Source of the DNA: CAILKP01 sp038231815
GTDB lineage: Bacteria; Planctomycetota; Phycisphaerae; Phycisphaerales; UBA1924
Assembly (NCBI GenBank): GCA_038231815.1
Contig: JBBRKQ010000005.1
Coordinates: 1 to 64,000, forward strand
Length of the DNA: 64,000 nucleotides
Direction of reading: 5' to 3'
Position numbers and translations under genes: made by a program. Shown here piece by piece: positions 17,502-25,969 of the stretch. The number at the start of each line of letters is the position of its first letter. Position 1 is the first letter of the stretch. The notes under the pieces were generated by a model. The model searched no databases. It was not told where the DNA came from and was given only the letters and a program-made list of their open reading frames with translations.

Positions 17502-18557
17502 ATGAATCGCAGTACGGTCGCATCACTGGCCATTCTCCTTGCCGCCGCATCGCAGTCCATCGCGCAGCTGGGGCCGGTCAAACCCCCGGCTCCGGCTTCG
17601 CCCAAATCGAGCACGCCGCCGAGGGTCGAGCCGTCGACTCCTGCGGCCTCGCCCGCAGCAGCGGAGCCGTCGCTGGGCGGTCCGAAGGTTACCGCGGCTG
17701 AAACAGCATCCACGCTGATCGAGCGTGACTTGGAAGGCAAGGTCAAGCGCCTGGTTGTTTCACCAGCCGAGGCAGCGGTGAAACTGCTGAAGCTTGATGC
17801 GCCAACCCGGGCCAAGGTTGATGCCGTGCTGATCGACAACGCCGCGGCGTGGGACGGATTTGTGCGAACGAACCTTAAGGATGTGCTGCGAATCGCTCAG
17901 GGACTGCAAAGCCTGCAGTCTGATGCCAAACAGGGCCAGCCGGATGCGCCCATGGCGACGCCACATTCAGGGTCAATTGCCGTTCCTGGTAAAGACCGGC
18001 AGCCTGCGGCATCACCACGGGGCAGCAGCGGTGCGGCCCAACTTCTTGAGGAACTTCGCGGCCTGATGAACGCCACGCCCGCACAACCCGCTGATGCAGC
18101 AGCGGATGCAGCACCGGCGCAATCACTGCGCGCGCGAGGCACCATCGGTAATCAACTCGCAGCGGTGCTCTCTGCCGAGGAGGCCGCGGCGATGCAGGCA
18201 TTGGTCAAGCAGTATGTTGATGCCCGCATCGCCGACCGCATCACCGAGGCAAAGGCCGCTGGCCAGGAGCTTCGTCCGGCTCAGGCCACCAGCCGCGAAA
18301 TGCTCGAAGCCTTGGGCGGCGAGTTCAAGCGTGCGTATGAGCGCACTGTTGGGCAGGCGGCGAAGAAGCTCGATGATACGATAAAAATGCTGCAACTCTC
18401 GCCGGAGCAGGAGAGTAAATTTCGCCAAATTAGCGGCGACTCCTTCCAAAAAACCTACGGCACCGCCTCGGCACAAGAACGTTCACGCGTGTTCTTTGAA
18501 ATCTACCAGATTCTCACACCGCAGCAGCGGGAGATTCTTGTCAAGCAGATTCGCTAA
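17502..18557 (+). CDS. secreted Ala/Pro-rich protein, Spy/CpxP-like helical C-terminus
   Basis: A 351-residue exported protein. Signal peptide residues 1-21 (ending SIA-Q) and a Pro/Ser/Ala linker containing LGGPKV near 62. Predominantly helical Ala/Gln/Glu-rich body, ending LTPQQREILVKQI, which resembles the LTxxQ motif of periplasmic chaperone-like Spy/CpxP proteins. The next gene encodes a second secreted protein with the same LGGPKV motif after its signal region, so the two may be distant relatives or share a processing or partner signal. No specific function can be assigned. Confidence 0.7.
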   Translation: MNRSTVASLAILLAAASQSIAQLGPVKPPAPASPKSSTPPRVEPSTPAASPAAAEPSLGGPKVTAAETASTLIERDLEGKVKRLVVSPAEAAVKLLKLDAPTRAKVDAVLIDNAAAWDGFVRTNLKDVLRIAQGLQSLQSDAKQGQPDAPMATPHSGSIAVPGKDRQPAASPRGSSGAAQLLEELRGLMNATPAQPADAAADAAPAQSLRARGTIGNQLAAVLSAEEAAAMQALVKQYVDARIADRITEAKAAGQELRPAQATSREMLEALGGEFKRAYERTVGQAAKKLDDTIKMLQLSPEQESKFRQISGDSFQKTYGTASAQERSRVFFEIYQILTPQQREILVKQIR

Positions 18558-18721
18558 GGCCCTTGCGGGCAGTCAGAGACCAATACCCCAGCCCGCAAAA
18601 GCAGCACAACATGACGCCAAACGGGAAGGAGGCGGGCCACACACAGCAGCGATTTTTGTAATTTTCGGCAATAGGTGGCAACCGTTGTCCGTTCTCCCTC
18701 GCGTCGTACAGGAGTTAAACA

Positions 18722-19858
18722 ATGAACCACATGAATATGAACAAGAGCCTCACCCACACCGTCCTTTCCGCCGCCGCCATGCTTCTGGCCGCTGGCAGCA
18801 TCGCCCTTGCACAACCGTCCGGTAATCAGGCCGGTAACCAGGCCGGTAACCAGGCCGGTAACCAGGCCGGTAACCAGGCCGGTAACCAGGCCGGTAACCA
18901 GGCCGACAACCCAGCTGGCGGACTTGGCGGACCGAAAGTGAAAGACACGAACCCCCCCGGCGCCCGTGGCGGCTTTGGCGAGGGTGGCACGCAGATTAGC
19001 AAGAAAGATCGCCCGGTCGAGGTCCCGTTCATGATGTTCATGAAGACCGTAAACGAGACGCTGGCGACCGGCAGCACCGCGCTGACGGCTGACCAGAAGA
19101 CCAAGCTGGAGGCGATCGGCACAGGCTTCCGCGAGGCTGAGCGTGCCTTCCGTCAGGAGCACGGCAAGGAGATGCGTGAGCTGATGGCTCAGGCTGGGAT
19201 GGAAGGTCAGGGCGGTCCGGGCGGCGCAGGCGGTCGGGGTGGGCGAGGCGGGCCCGACGGTGAACCCGGCGGTAAAGGTGGCGGCAAGGGTGCTGGCAAG
19301 GGCGGAAAGGGTGAACCCGGCGGTCGGCCACCCGGTGGACCCGATGCAATGAATGATGATGCTCCCGCAGGGGGCGCACCCGCGGCAGGCCCCGGTGGCA
19401 GGCCCCGTGGTCCCCGTCCTGAGGGCGGGCAGGGTGGGCAGGGTGGGCAGGGTGGCAAGCGTGGGCCCGGCGCTGAAGGCGGACGCGGCCGTGGCGGCCC
19501 GGATGCTGCAAACGCCAACCGTCCGCGGCCCTCACCCGAGCAGCGCGAAGCGATGATGACCAAGATGCGTGAGCTGCGCGACAAGGGCCCGAATCAGGAA
19601 GACACCAAGAAGTCGGTCTGGGCAGTGCTGTCTGCCGAGCAGCAGGCCGCCGTGCAGCCCAAGCTTGATGCGTTCATCAAGGAGCGTACCGAGGAGCGGG
19701 CAAAGCGCATGGCAGAAGGTCAGGCCGCACGCCAAATCAAGGAACTTGAGGCAAAGGATGCCAATGGCCAGCCCGGTGAACCGAAGCCCCGCAAAAACCC
19801 AAGCCGTCCGGCCCGTCAGCCCTCACCTGATCAGCCATCACCCGCTGCTCCGAAATAA
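18722..19858 (+). CDS. secreted Gly-rich repeat protein with AGNQ tandem repeats
   Basis: A 378-residue exported protein. Signal peptide about 1-30 (ending IALA-Q), then seven AGNQ-type repeats from a 12-bp DNA repeat. LGGPKV follows near 65, then a helical segment with LTADQKTKLEAI. Residues ~155-265 are very rich in Gly, Arg, Pro and Lys (collagen-like or RGG-like). The C-terminal helices contain LSAEQQAAVQPKLDAF. The LTxxQ-like pieces link it to Spy/CpxP-type proteins. An AGGAG site lies 7 bases before the ATG. Possibly an extracellular or periplasmic scaffold; function unknown. Confidence 0.72.
   Translation: MNHMNMNKSLTHTVLSAAAMLLAAGSIALAQPSGNQAGNQAGNQAGNQAGNQAGNQAGNQADNPAGGLGGPKVKDTNPPGARGGFGEGGTQISKKDRPVEVPFMMFMKTVNETLATGSTALTADQKTKLEAIGTGFREAERAFRQEHGKEMRELMAQAGMEGQGGPGGAGGRGGRGGPDGEPGGKGGGKGAGKGGKGEPGGRPPGGPDAMNDDAPAGGAPAAGPGGRPRGPRPEGGQGGQGGQGGKRGPGAEGGRGRGGPDAANANRPRPSPEQREAMMTKMRELRDKGPNQEDTKKSVWAVLSAEQQAAVQPKLDAFIKERTEERAKRMAEGQAARQIKELEAKDANGQPGEPKPRKNPSRPARQPSPDQPSPAAPK
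18828..18905 (+). repeat. 12-bp in-frame minisatellite (about 6-7 units)
   Basis: The unit GGTAACCAGGCC repeats almost perfectly, encoding AGNQ. The first unit differs (GGTAATCAGGCC) and the last decays to GCCGACAACCCA. Such near-identical units suggest recent slippage expansion, so copy number may vary between strains. Confidence 0.9.
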
Positions 19859-19902
19859 CAAGCCGTTCTCTCACAAAGCCGCGGCTTGGTGAGAGCAAAG
19901 CA

Positions 19903-19955
19903 AATCCTCCATTTTCGCAGGATCCTCTGGTTTGGCCGGAGGATTCTGTATTTTT
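19903..19955 (+). terminator. probable terminator after the Gly-rich protein gene
   Basis: AATCCTCC (19903-19910) pairs with GGAGGATT (19938-19945), followed by CTGTATTTTT. A second hairpin, CTCTCAC...GTGAGAG, lies just upstream at 19868-19895. The T-run overlaps the first possible TTG start of the next gene, which argues for the later GTG start. Confidence 0.6.
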
Positions 19956-20010
19956 GGCCATTGCGTCAATTGCGGCAGGCTTTGGCCGTCCGAGGTCCCA
20001 ACCCTTAGCA

Positions 20011-20922
20011 GTGACCCACCACCACGCCACACTGAACATCCGTGATCCCGACATCGTCATCAGCACGCTTGAAGCCGGCGCGAACGCCAACTTGCACGCC
20101 AAGTGTCGCAAAGGCAGTACCGATGTCATCGCCGCCCCTGGCGAGTTGATCGCCACTGGTGACCTGCATGACAACCCACGCTCTATGGCTCGGCTCCTTG
20201 ATTTGGCCGCGATTGACCCGCCGCCGACCGATGGCGAACCCCCCTCACACCTGCTGCTGCACGAACTGATTCACCCGGATGAGCTTGAGTTTGAGGGGCT
20301 TGACTACTCCTATCGCGCTCTTGTGCGTGCGGCGGCGGCAAAGATCAGCTTTCCCGAACATGTCCACACCCTGCTTGCCAACCACGAACTTGCACAAATT
20401 GCCGGAGCAGGAATCGTAAAAAACGGCATGAACGTCGTCAAAGCGTTTAATGCGGGTGTGCACCACCTCTTCGGCAACCGCTCGGCTGAGGTCACACGGG
20501 CCATCAACACGTTCATTCGCTCCATGCCGCTGGCGGTGCGCTGGGTGGGCGGCAACTCAGCCACACGGGATGTGTTGTGCTGCCACAGCTTGCCCGAGCC
20601 AGACTTACTGGAACGGTTTGATCCTGCGATTCTGGATCGCCCGTGGACGGATGATGATGCCCAACCCCGCCGCGGCAGCGCACACCTGATGGTGTGGGGG
20701 CGTGGGCACGATCAGGCAACGCTTGACCAGCTTGCGGATGCCTGGAATGTGGGCTTGTTTATTTTGGGACACGAGAAGGCGGAGCACGGGGCCCTGCCGG
20801 TCGGCAGCAACGCCATTGTGCTTAATACGGACCATGACAATGCTGTCTATGTGCCGCTGGACTTATCCACACCTGTGGATCAGCAGTGGGTTTGGTCTCG
20901 CACGCGAAAACTCTTTGATTGA
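20011..20922 (+). CDS. calcineurin-like metallophosphoesterase
   Basis: A protein of about 303 residues with the binuclear metal-site motifs of the metallophosphoesterase superfamily: ATGDLHDNP, LLANHEL (GNHE-type with Ala) and FILGHEKAEHG. It is predicted to act on a phosphate ester in the cytoplasm; the substrate is unknown. The frame extends to a TTG at 19954, but that codon lies in the T-run of the upstream terminator, so I prefer the GTG at 20011 (VTHHHATLNIRD). It ends 37 bp before mutM and may share its transcript. Confidence 0.82.
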   Translation: MTHHHATLNIRDPDIVISTLEAGANANLHAKCRKGSTDVIAAPGELIATGDLHDNPRSMARLLDLAAIDPPPTDGEPPSHLLLHELIHPDELEFEGLDYSYRALVRAAAAKISFPEHVHTLLANHELAQIAGAGIVKNGMNVVKAFNAGVHHLFGNRSAEVTRAINTFIRSMPLAVRWVGGNSATRDVLCCHSLPEPDLLERFDPAILDRPWTDDDAQPRRGSAHLMVWGRGHDQATLDQLADAWNVGLFILGHEKAEHGALPVGSNAIVLNTDHDNAVYVPLDLSTPVDQQWVWSRTRKLFD

Positions 20923-20959
20923 ACCCGGCGACCGAAGACTCATTTTTTTTACACCCACA

Positions 20960-21823
20960 GTGCCTGAACTCCCAGAAGTTGAGTCTGTCCGCCGATCACT
21001 CCTGCCACACTTGCAAGGGAGGCTGATTGCCCGCGTCATCGTGGGCCGGGCAGATGTTGTCATGCCTGCAACCGAGGCCGTGAATGTTCCCGCAGCGATG
21101 CTGCAGGGCCAGCGGCTGGCAAGTATTGACCGGCGTGGCAAGCAGTTGATCCTGCGTGCAGTCTCGGGACAGGCTATCGGCATTCACTTGGGCATGACGG
21201 GGCAGTGTCTGATATTGCCAGCGGGCGAGCAACCGAAGCAAAGCGACCATATCCACATGCGTTGGCAACTTGTGGATGACTCTGCTTCCGATGCCGTCAG
21301 CACGCAGAGAGCCGCAGAACTGCTCTTCCGCGATCCGCGGCGCTTCGGTGAGCTCCGAGCGTTTGCAACACCTGCCGAGGCAGATGTGTACCTCGCCAGG
21401 CTCGGCCCGGATGCGCTGTACATCAGCGGTGAGGCGTTGTACAACGCTGTGCACGGCAGCAACAGGGCCATCAAGGCCGCACTGCTGGACCAGGCCGTGC
21501 TGGCCGGCGTCGGAAACATCTACGCGGATGAAGCGTTGTTTGCTGCACAGATCCGGCCGAGTTCCAAGGCGTGCAGGCTCTCTCGCGTGCGGGTGGAATC
21601 ACTTGCGGTAGCAATCCGCGGCACCTTGGAGCGAGCCGTCCTTGCCGGAGGCTCCACGCTTCGCGATTACTTGGATGCTGACGGCAATGCGGGAACCTTT
21701 CTGACTGAGCACCGGGTGTACGGCCGGGGCGGTCGGCTGTGCGTTGTGTGCTGCGGCCAGCTGCGACAAACGCAAGTGGCCCAGCGAACAACCGTGTACT
21801 GCCCGGTGTGCCAGCGAGCGTGA
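20960..21823 (+). CDS. mutM: formamidopyrimidine-DNA glycosylase (Fpg/MutM)
   Basis: A base-excision repair enzyme that removes 8-oxoguanine and cleaves the abasic site. The protein, 287 residues, begins PELPEVESVRRSL once the initiator is removed: Pro2 is the Schiff-base nucleophile and Glu3 the acid. Family features include HLGMTGQ, the helix-two-turn-helix at AVLAGVGNIYADEALF, and a C-terminal zinc finger VYGRGG..C..C....Q...VYCPVCQ. Start is GTG at 20960; the longer frame from 20702 runs antisense-like over the preceding gene and is discarded. Likely co-transcribed with the phosphoesterase. Confidence 0.96.
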   Translation: MPELPEVESVRRSLLPHLQGRLIARVIVGRADVVMPATEAVNVPAAMLQGQRLASIDRRGKQLILRAVSGQAIGIHLGMTGQCLILPAGEQPKQSDHIHMRWQLVDDSASDAVSTQRAAELLFRDPRRFGELRAFATPAEADVYLARLGPDALYISGEALYNAVHGSNRAIKAALLDQAVLAGVGNIYADEALFAAQIRPSSKACRLSRVRVESLAVAIRGTLERAVLAGGSTLRDYLDADGNAGTFLTEHRVYGRGGRLCVVCCGQLRQTQVAQRTTVYCPVCQRA

Positions 21824-22337
21824 TTACCACCGGCACTGCGAGCCAACAACGGCGACCGTGCTTGCGGGGAATTCTCCCCAAGCACGCTGCATCGTGTGGA
21901 AATCATCAAACGTCTTTGGTTCAAAGGCCCGATGAGCAGAGAAGTTCTGCGAGGGCCAGAGAGTCTTGCAGCCCGAAAGGGTGGCGATGGGTTTCTCTTG
22001 TATTTAATAGATAAATCACTTCGTAATAGTAATACCAACGCCTGACGGTTTGTGGATCATCATCAACAAACACAGCGTAAGTGCCGCTGGGAGATTGCTT
22101 TGTGAACCTGTGTGTAACTGTGCACGGGGCATGGCTTGCATGTCGCTTGGCAGGGCTCAATGTCATCTGCTGTCTACCGACAGGGGGCCGTTTCCCCGCG
22201 ATCAGGAGTGATTGGTCATCGACCTGTCGGCTGCAACGGCTTACCCGCGCGCCTCTCCACACACCCTGAGCATCTTGTGGACATCGAAGCGACAGCGTCA
22301 AGTGTTGTTTGCCGGGTTGCAACTCTGCGAGAGAAAG
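21824..22337. other. 514-bp intergenic region with one strong hairpin
   Basis: The hairpin CGTGCTTG...CAAGCACG spans 21857-21886 after mutM, without a T-run. A notably AT-rich stretch lies at 22000-22040 (TATTTAATAGATAAATC). An open frame on the minus strand (21921-22322) has a Tyr-rich stretch (WYYYYEVIYLLNT) arising from simple-sequence DNA and is not convincing as a gene. Confidence 0.45.
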
Positions 22338-22922
22338 CTATTCATCGTCCCAGTCTTCGCGCAGGCACATCAGTAATGTGCCCTTGCCGGGCGCAAATCC
22401 CAGCCCGATGGGCGTTGATTTTGCTACAGTTTTGTCGGTGATATCAGATGGTTCGCCGAAGCTCAGCACTGCGGCCATGCCGGTGTGCATCGCATCAAAG
22501 TGCACATTTTCAGCGCAGCGAATGCCGCCGCGAGAATCTCTGCACAGCGTGTGCACTAGGTCTTCGAGTGTTGGGTTATGGCCCACGATGGCGACGCGAC
22601 GGTGTCTGTCACCGGCGAGTTGGTCCAGCAGCAGCTCCATCACGTCGTGATGGTTTGAACTTGTGGAAATCTGGTGATGAAAGCGCAGCGGAATTCGAGA
22701 AAGCTGCGCGATGATGCGGGCGGTCTCTGCGGCTCGCGTCACAGGGCTGGCCAGGATAATCTCGGGCCGTCGTTCGGCAGGCAAGGCCGCCAGCGTCTCA
22801 CCCAGAAAATGAGCCTGCTTGACCCCACGGGGTTTGAGCTGGCGATCTTCATCCTTACCCGAGAGAGAATCCTTCTCAGCTTTACCGTGGCGAATCAGTG
22901 TCAGCAGCAGTGAATCAGCCAT
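22338..22922 (-). CDS. SixA-like histidine phosphatase
   Basis: A 194-residue phosphoglycerate-mutase-superfamily phosphatase. It has the RHG catalytic motif LLTLIRHGKAE near the N-terminus, a central ASPVTRAAETARI and a second catalytic His in VAIVGHNPTLEDLV, the layout of SixA, which dephosphorylates phospho-histidine. The start is the ATG at 22922 (MADSLLLTLIRHG). The upstream TTG would add a hydrophobic N-terminus that does not fit a cytoplasmic enzyme. The substrate is not proven. It sits 67 bp downstream of the conserved unknown on the same strand and may be in one operon with it. Confidence 0.88.
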   Translation of the reverse strand: MADSLLLTLIRHGKAEKDSLSGKDEDRQLKPRGVKQAHFLGETLAALPAERRPEIILASPVTRAAETARIIAQLSRIPLRFHHQISTSSNHHDVMELLLDQLAGDRHRRVAIVGHNPTLEDLVHTLCRDSRGGIRCAENVHFDAMHTGMAAVLSFGEPSDITDKTVAKSTPIGLGFAPGKGTLLMCLREDWDDE

Positions 22923-22989
22923 GGCGTCTGTAAAGAGAAGTAACCAAAGAAAGAACAACGACCGCAATCGAGCACGAACGAGTCAGAGC

Positions 22990-23934
22990 TTACTTCAACC
23001 AGCCGAGTTTCTGGCAGTCCGCCAGCGGCTCATCAAACGAGCATGAACCGAAGCAAATCGCAAAGTTCTCGCGTGTATCGCGGATCTGATCTGTCGTCAG
23101 GAGACGACCCTTGTAAGTTGCGCCCGCATCAGAGAATTTAAAAGCCAGTGGGTCGGTCTCGTTAAGCATCGCCACCGTCATCTTGGCATCAAACCGGGCG
23201 TGCCGCACGTACCCTGCCGCCAGGAACAAATTGGCAAACCCGTGCATGGTCCAGCAGGCCGAGCCCGCCTCGTACGTGAGCGGGTAGCTGGCCCTGATGG
23301 GGTGGTGCAGACCGGCAGTGGCCTTAAACGGCACTTCCGCAGCGTGCATGGCCAATATGAACTCGGCAACAACCTCGCTGGCTGGGAACTGCTCTGCCCG
23401 CACGCCGCCGGTGCGTAATTTTGCGCCAAACCCTGTGCCCGCCAGTGCCGCGGCGAAGCCTCGGAAATCGGCATCGGCCGGGATTTCAAAGAAGGGATAG
23501 AGCTCTTCTGGCAGCAGTTCGATGGCTTCATCAATAATGTCTGTGGTCTGCACCTTTAGCTCGATGGTGTCAATCTCGGCGCTATGGGCATGCTTGTGCT
23601 TTCCGGAGCCAATCTCGTGCGCACGATTGAAGTCTTCGATTTCATCAAGCTCAACGGCAAGGTTGTCATCAATCAGCACCGAGAGTCGCAGGGCATCGGG
23701 TGCGGGTTGGTCATCGCTCGGTGGCTGCTTTGCCAAATAGGCCTTCGCGCAGGTTGACCATTCCTCAAGCCGCTTCATCGGCACAATGAAACGGGCCAAA
23801 GCCTCCTGGTTATTGCCCGCGGCGTACAGGTTGAATGTCTCCAGAGCCTTGTTCATCGGCAGCGATGCCGGTGGAAACAGTCCCGCATAGTCGATGAGTC
23901 CGTGCAGCAAAGCGTGAATTGACGTGCTAGCCAT
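22990..23934 (-). CDS. conserved protein of unknown function
   Basis: A 314-residue, apparently soluble protein. It begins LLHGLIDYAGLFPPASLPMNKAL, a stretch I recognise from uncharacterised proteins of several bacterial phyla, and ends FAICFGSCSFDEPLADCQKLGWL. Middle motifs include LRTGGVRAEQFP and GLHHPIRASYPLTYE; the conserved His, Arg and Glu could line an active site, but no reaction is known. Codons upstream of 23934 (to 24261) include the tRNA region and are not part of it. Confidence 0.75.
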   Translation of the reverse strand: MASTSIHALLHGLIDYAGLFPPASLPMNKALETFNLYAAGNNQEALARFIVPMKRLEEWSTCAKAYLAKQPPSDDQPAPDALRLSVLIDDNLAVELDEIEDFNRAHEIGSGKHKHAHSAEIDTIELKVQTTDIIDEAIELLPEELYPFFEIPADADFRGFAAALAGTGFGAKLRTGGVRAEQFPASEVVAEFILAMHAAEVPFKATAGLHHPIRASYPLTYEAGSACWTMHGFANLFLAAGYVRHARFDAKMTVAMLNETDPLAFKFSDAGATYKGRLLTTDQIRDTRENFAICFGSCSFDEPLADCQKLGWLK

Positions 23935-24188
23935 AAGCCAGAGGTTAGCAAGATGATGTGAAGATGGGAAATCCTTACCCTCAACAGACTTCGGCGGGCA
24001 CTCCAGGAATTTCGCAAGTGATGTCCCGGTGCCTGGGCTGTGTTGCTGGGGGAGTCGATGAGCCATAGCCCCGCCCTGAAGCCCCACGGTCTGGACGCCA
24101 GCGTTGCAGCTGCTGCACCGCGGCCCCATCGCAGCATGCGGGTGCCCCACAACTAGGCTGTATGAACCAATCTCCGGCCAAAAGCAAG

Positions 24189-24275
24189 CGGTGGGGAGGA
24201 GATTCGAACTCCTGGGAACCTTGCGGCTCCGCCGCATTTCAAGTGCGGTGCTTTCGACCACTCAGCCACCCCACC
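24189..24275 (-). tRNA. tRNA-Ser(UGA)
   Basis: An 87-nt class II tRNA. The acceptor stem GGTGGGG pairs with CCCCACC, discriminator G. The anticodon loop CTTGAAA gives anticodon TGA. The long variable arm GCGGAGCCGC-type hairpin and T-arm GGAGTTCGAATCTCC are as expected for tRNA-Ser. CCA is not encoded. Confidence 0.95.
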
Positions 24276-24463
24276 GATATTCGAGGCGTGCCGGGCCAAG
24301 TTTATGGCAGGCCGCGCTCAAAAGACACGCCACCGCCACAAACCCGGGGTGATTGCCCACCGCGTCGGGTATCACCCTCAGTCGGGTGGGTGTGATATTG
24401 TCTGCGGCTCGCGCAATTGCGCTTTTTTAAACTTCACCGCGCCGGGCACGGATTACACACCCT

Positions 24464-25873
24464 ATGTCCCATTCAGGCCCTGATTATTTTAAGGATGTCC
24501 AAACTCGACGCCGCCGCATTGATGGTGCCGTTGCCCCGTTCGCCCGATTTGCAAAGCAGGAGGTCGCCGGTGGCATCATGCTCATGGGCAGCGCGGTGGT
24601 GGCCATGGTGCTGGCCAACAGCCCCTTTGGCCACGCCGTGCACGAGTTTTGGACTGGCACAACCATCACCTTAAACATTGGCTCATCGGTGTTTCCGTCA
24701 GGCAAGCACGCCGGACACTTTGAGTGGTGGGTGAATGATGCCCTGATGGCCCTGTTCTTTTTTGTCATTGGTCTTGAAATCAAGCGGGAGGTGCTTGCTG
24801 GTGAACTTGGGGACCCACGCAAGGCCGCCTTGCCGCTCATCGCTGCGGTGGGTGGAATGGCGGTTCCCGGGCTGATTTACGCCGCACTGAACTGGGGAAG
24901 TGATACTTTGCGTGGCTGGGCGATTCCTGCGGCCACCGACATCGCCTTTGCGCTCGGGGTGCTTGCTCTGCTGGGCAAGCGTGTGCCGCCGGGGCTGCGT
25001 TTGTTTCTGGTGACTCTGGCCATTGCCGATGATCTCGGGGCCTTGGTCATCATCGCGGTGTTTTACACTGAAAACAAGAATCTGAGCATGCCGGCGCTAG
25101 GAATGGCTGCCGCCATAATGGGCCTGATGGCGGGGATGAACTTGCTGGGTGTCCGTCGCTGGTGGCTGTATGGCATTGTTGGCTTGGGCTTGTGGTACTT
25201 CGTGCTGATGTCGGGCGTGCACGCCACCATCGCCGGGGTGATGGGGGCGATGACCATACCGGTGGCCACCCGCATCAGTAAAGCCGAGTTCTCCCGGCAG
25301 ACGCGCCGCTTGGCCGATGAGTTTGACCGTGTACCCGGCGCGCTGGAGGAGGCCGCACCGCCGTTTCAGCGCAACATGATCATCACCGACCCGGTCCATC
25401 AAGGTGTGCTGGCGACTATGGAGCAGCTTACCGAGGCCGCTCAGACACCACTGCAGCGCCTGGAGCGGAACATGGTCCCGCTTATTGGGTTTGTGATTGT
25501 TCCCATCTTCGCACTCGCCAATGCCGGTGTGGCCGTGGGTGGCGTTGCTGATCAAGCTCTCCGCAGCACCGAAGCCTGGGGCATTGTGCTGGGGCTGGTC
25601 GTCGGCAAAACGGTTGGCATTCTTGGATTCTCAGCTCTGGCGGTGTTCGCTGGGATCAGCGTTCTGCCGGCGGGAGTGACCTGGCGGCACATGCTGGGTG
25701 CGGCAATTCTGGGCGGCATCGGCTTTACGATGTCACTGTTTATTGCTCAGTTGGGGTTTGGCAGTTCTTCTGAGCAGTTGGAGATCGCTAAGTTGGCGGT
25801 GTTGTGTGGTTCAATCGCCGCCGCGGTGCTGGGCACCTGTGTGCTGCTGACGTGCAAGCCCAAGCCGCACTAA
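24464..25873 (+). CDS. nhaA: Na+/H+ antiporter NhaA
   Basis: A 469-residue inner-membrane antiporter exporting Na+ in exchange for H+, for pH and salt homeostasis. NhaA signatures: FFFVIGLEIKREVLAGEL, IPAATDIAFALGVLALLG and TLAIADDLGALVII, containing the paired Asp residues of the ion site, with GGIGFTMSLFIAQLGF near the C-terminus. About 11-12 hydrophobic segments. A hydrophilic loop near 275-320 (EEAAPPFQRNMIITDP) is longer than in E. coli NhaA. It would suit a marine or saline habitat. Separate from the WYL regulator by 97 bp. Confidence 0.96.
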   Translation: MSHSGPDYFKDVQTRRRRIDGAVAPFARFAKQEVAGGIMLMGSAVVAMVLANSPFGHAVHEFWTGTTITLNIGSSVFPSGKHAGHFEWWVNDALMALFFFVIGLEIKREVLAGELGDPRKAALPLIAAVGGMAVPGLIYAALNWGSDTLRGWAIPAATDIAFALGVLALLGKRVPPGLRLFLVTLAIADDLGALVIIAVFYTENKNLSMPALGMAAAIMGLMAGMNLLGVRRWWLYGIVGLGLWYFVLMSGVHATIAGVMGAMTIPVATRISKAEFSRQTRRLADEFDRVPGALEEAAPPFQRNMIITDPVHQGVLATMEQLTEAAQTPLQRLERNMVPLIGFVIVPIFALANAGVAVGGVADQALRSTEAWGIVLGLVVGKTVGILGFSALAVFAGISVLPAGVTWRHMLGAAILGGIGFTMSLFIAQLGFGSSSEQLEIAKLAVLCGSIAAAVLGTCVLLTCKPKPH

Positions 25874-25969
25874 CTCTGGGCAGTGTGCCCGGTACATTCG
25901 CGCGGCTTGTTTGGTTGGGTCTGCCATATTCTTCTTGCTCCGTCTTGCCCGGGCACTTACCTTTGGCCT

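Noticed and set aside
20864..20884. DnaA-box-like TTATCCACA next to TGTGGAT, suggesting an origin
   Set aside because: It lies inside the phosphoesterase coding sequence (DLSTPVDQQW), it is a single inverted pair, and no dnaA, dnaN or AT-rich unwinding region is near.
21921..22322. 133-codon minus-strand frame between mutM and the SixA-like gene
   Set aside because: Translation has Arg/Ser/Gln-rich and YYYY stretches from simple-sequence DNA; no relatives recognised.
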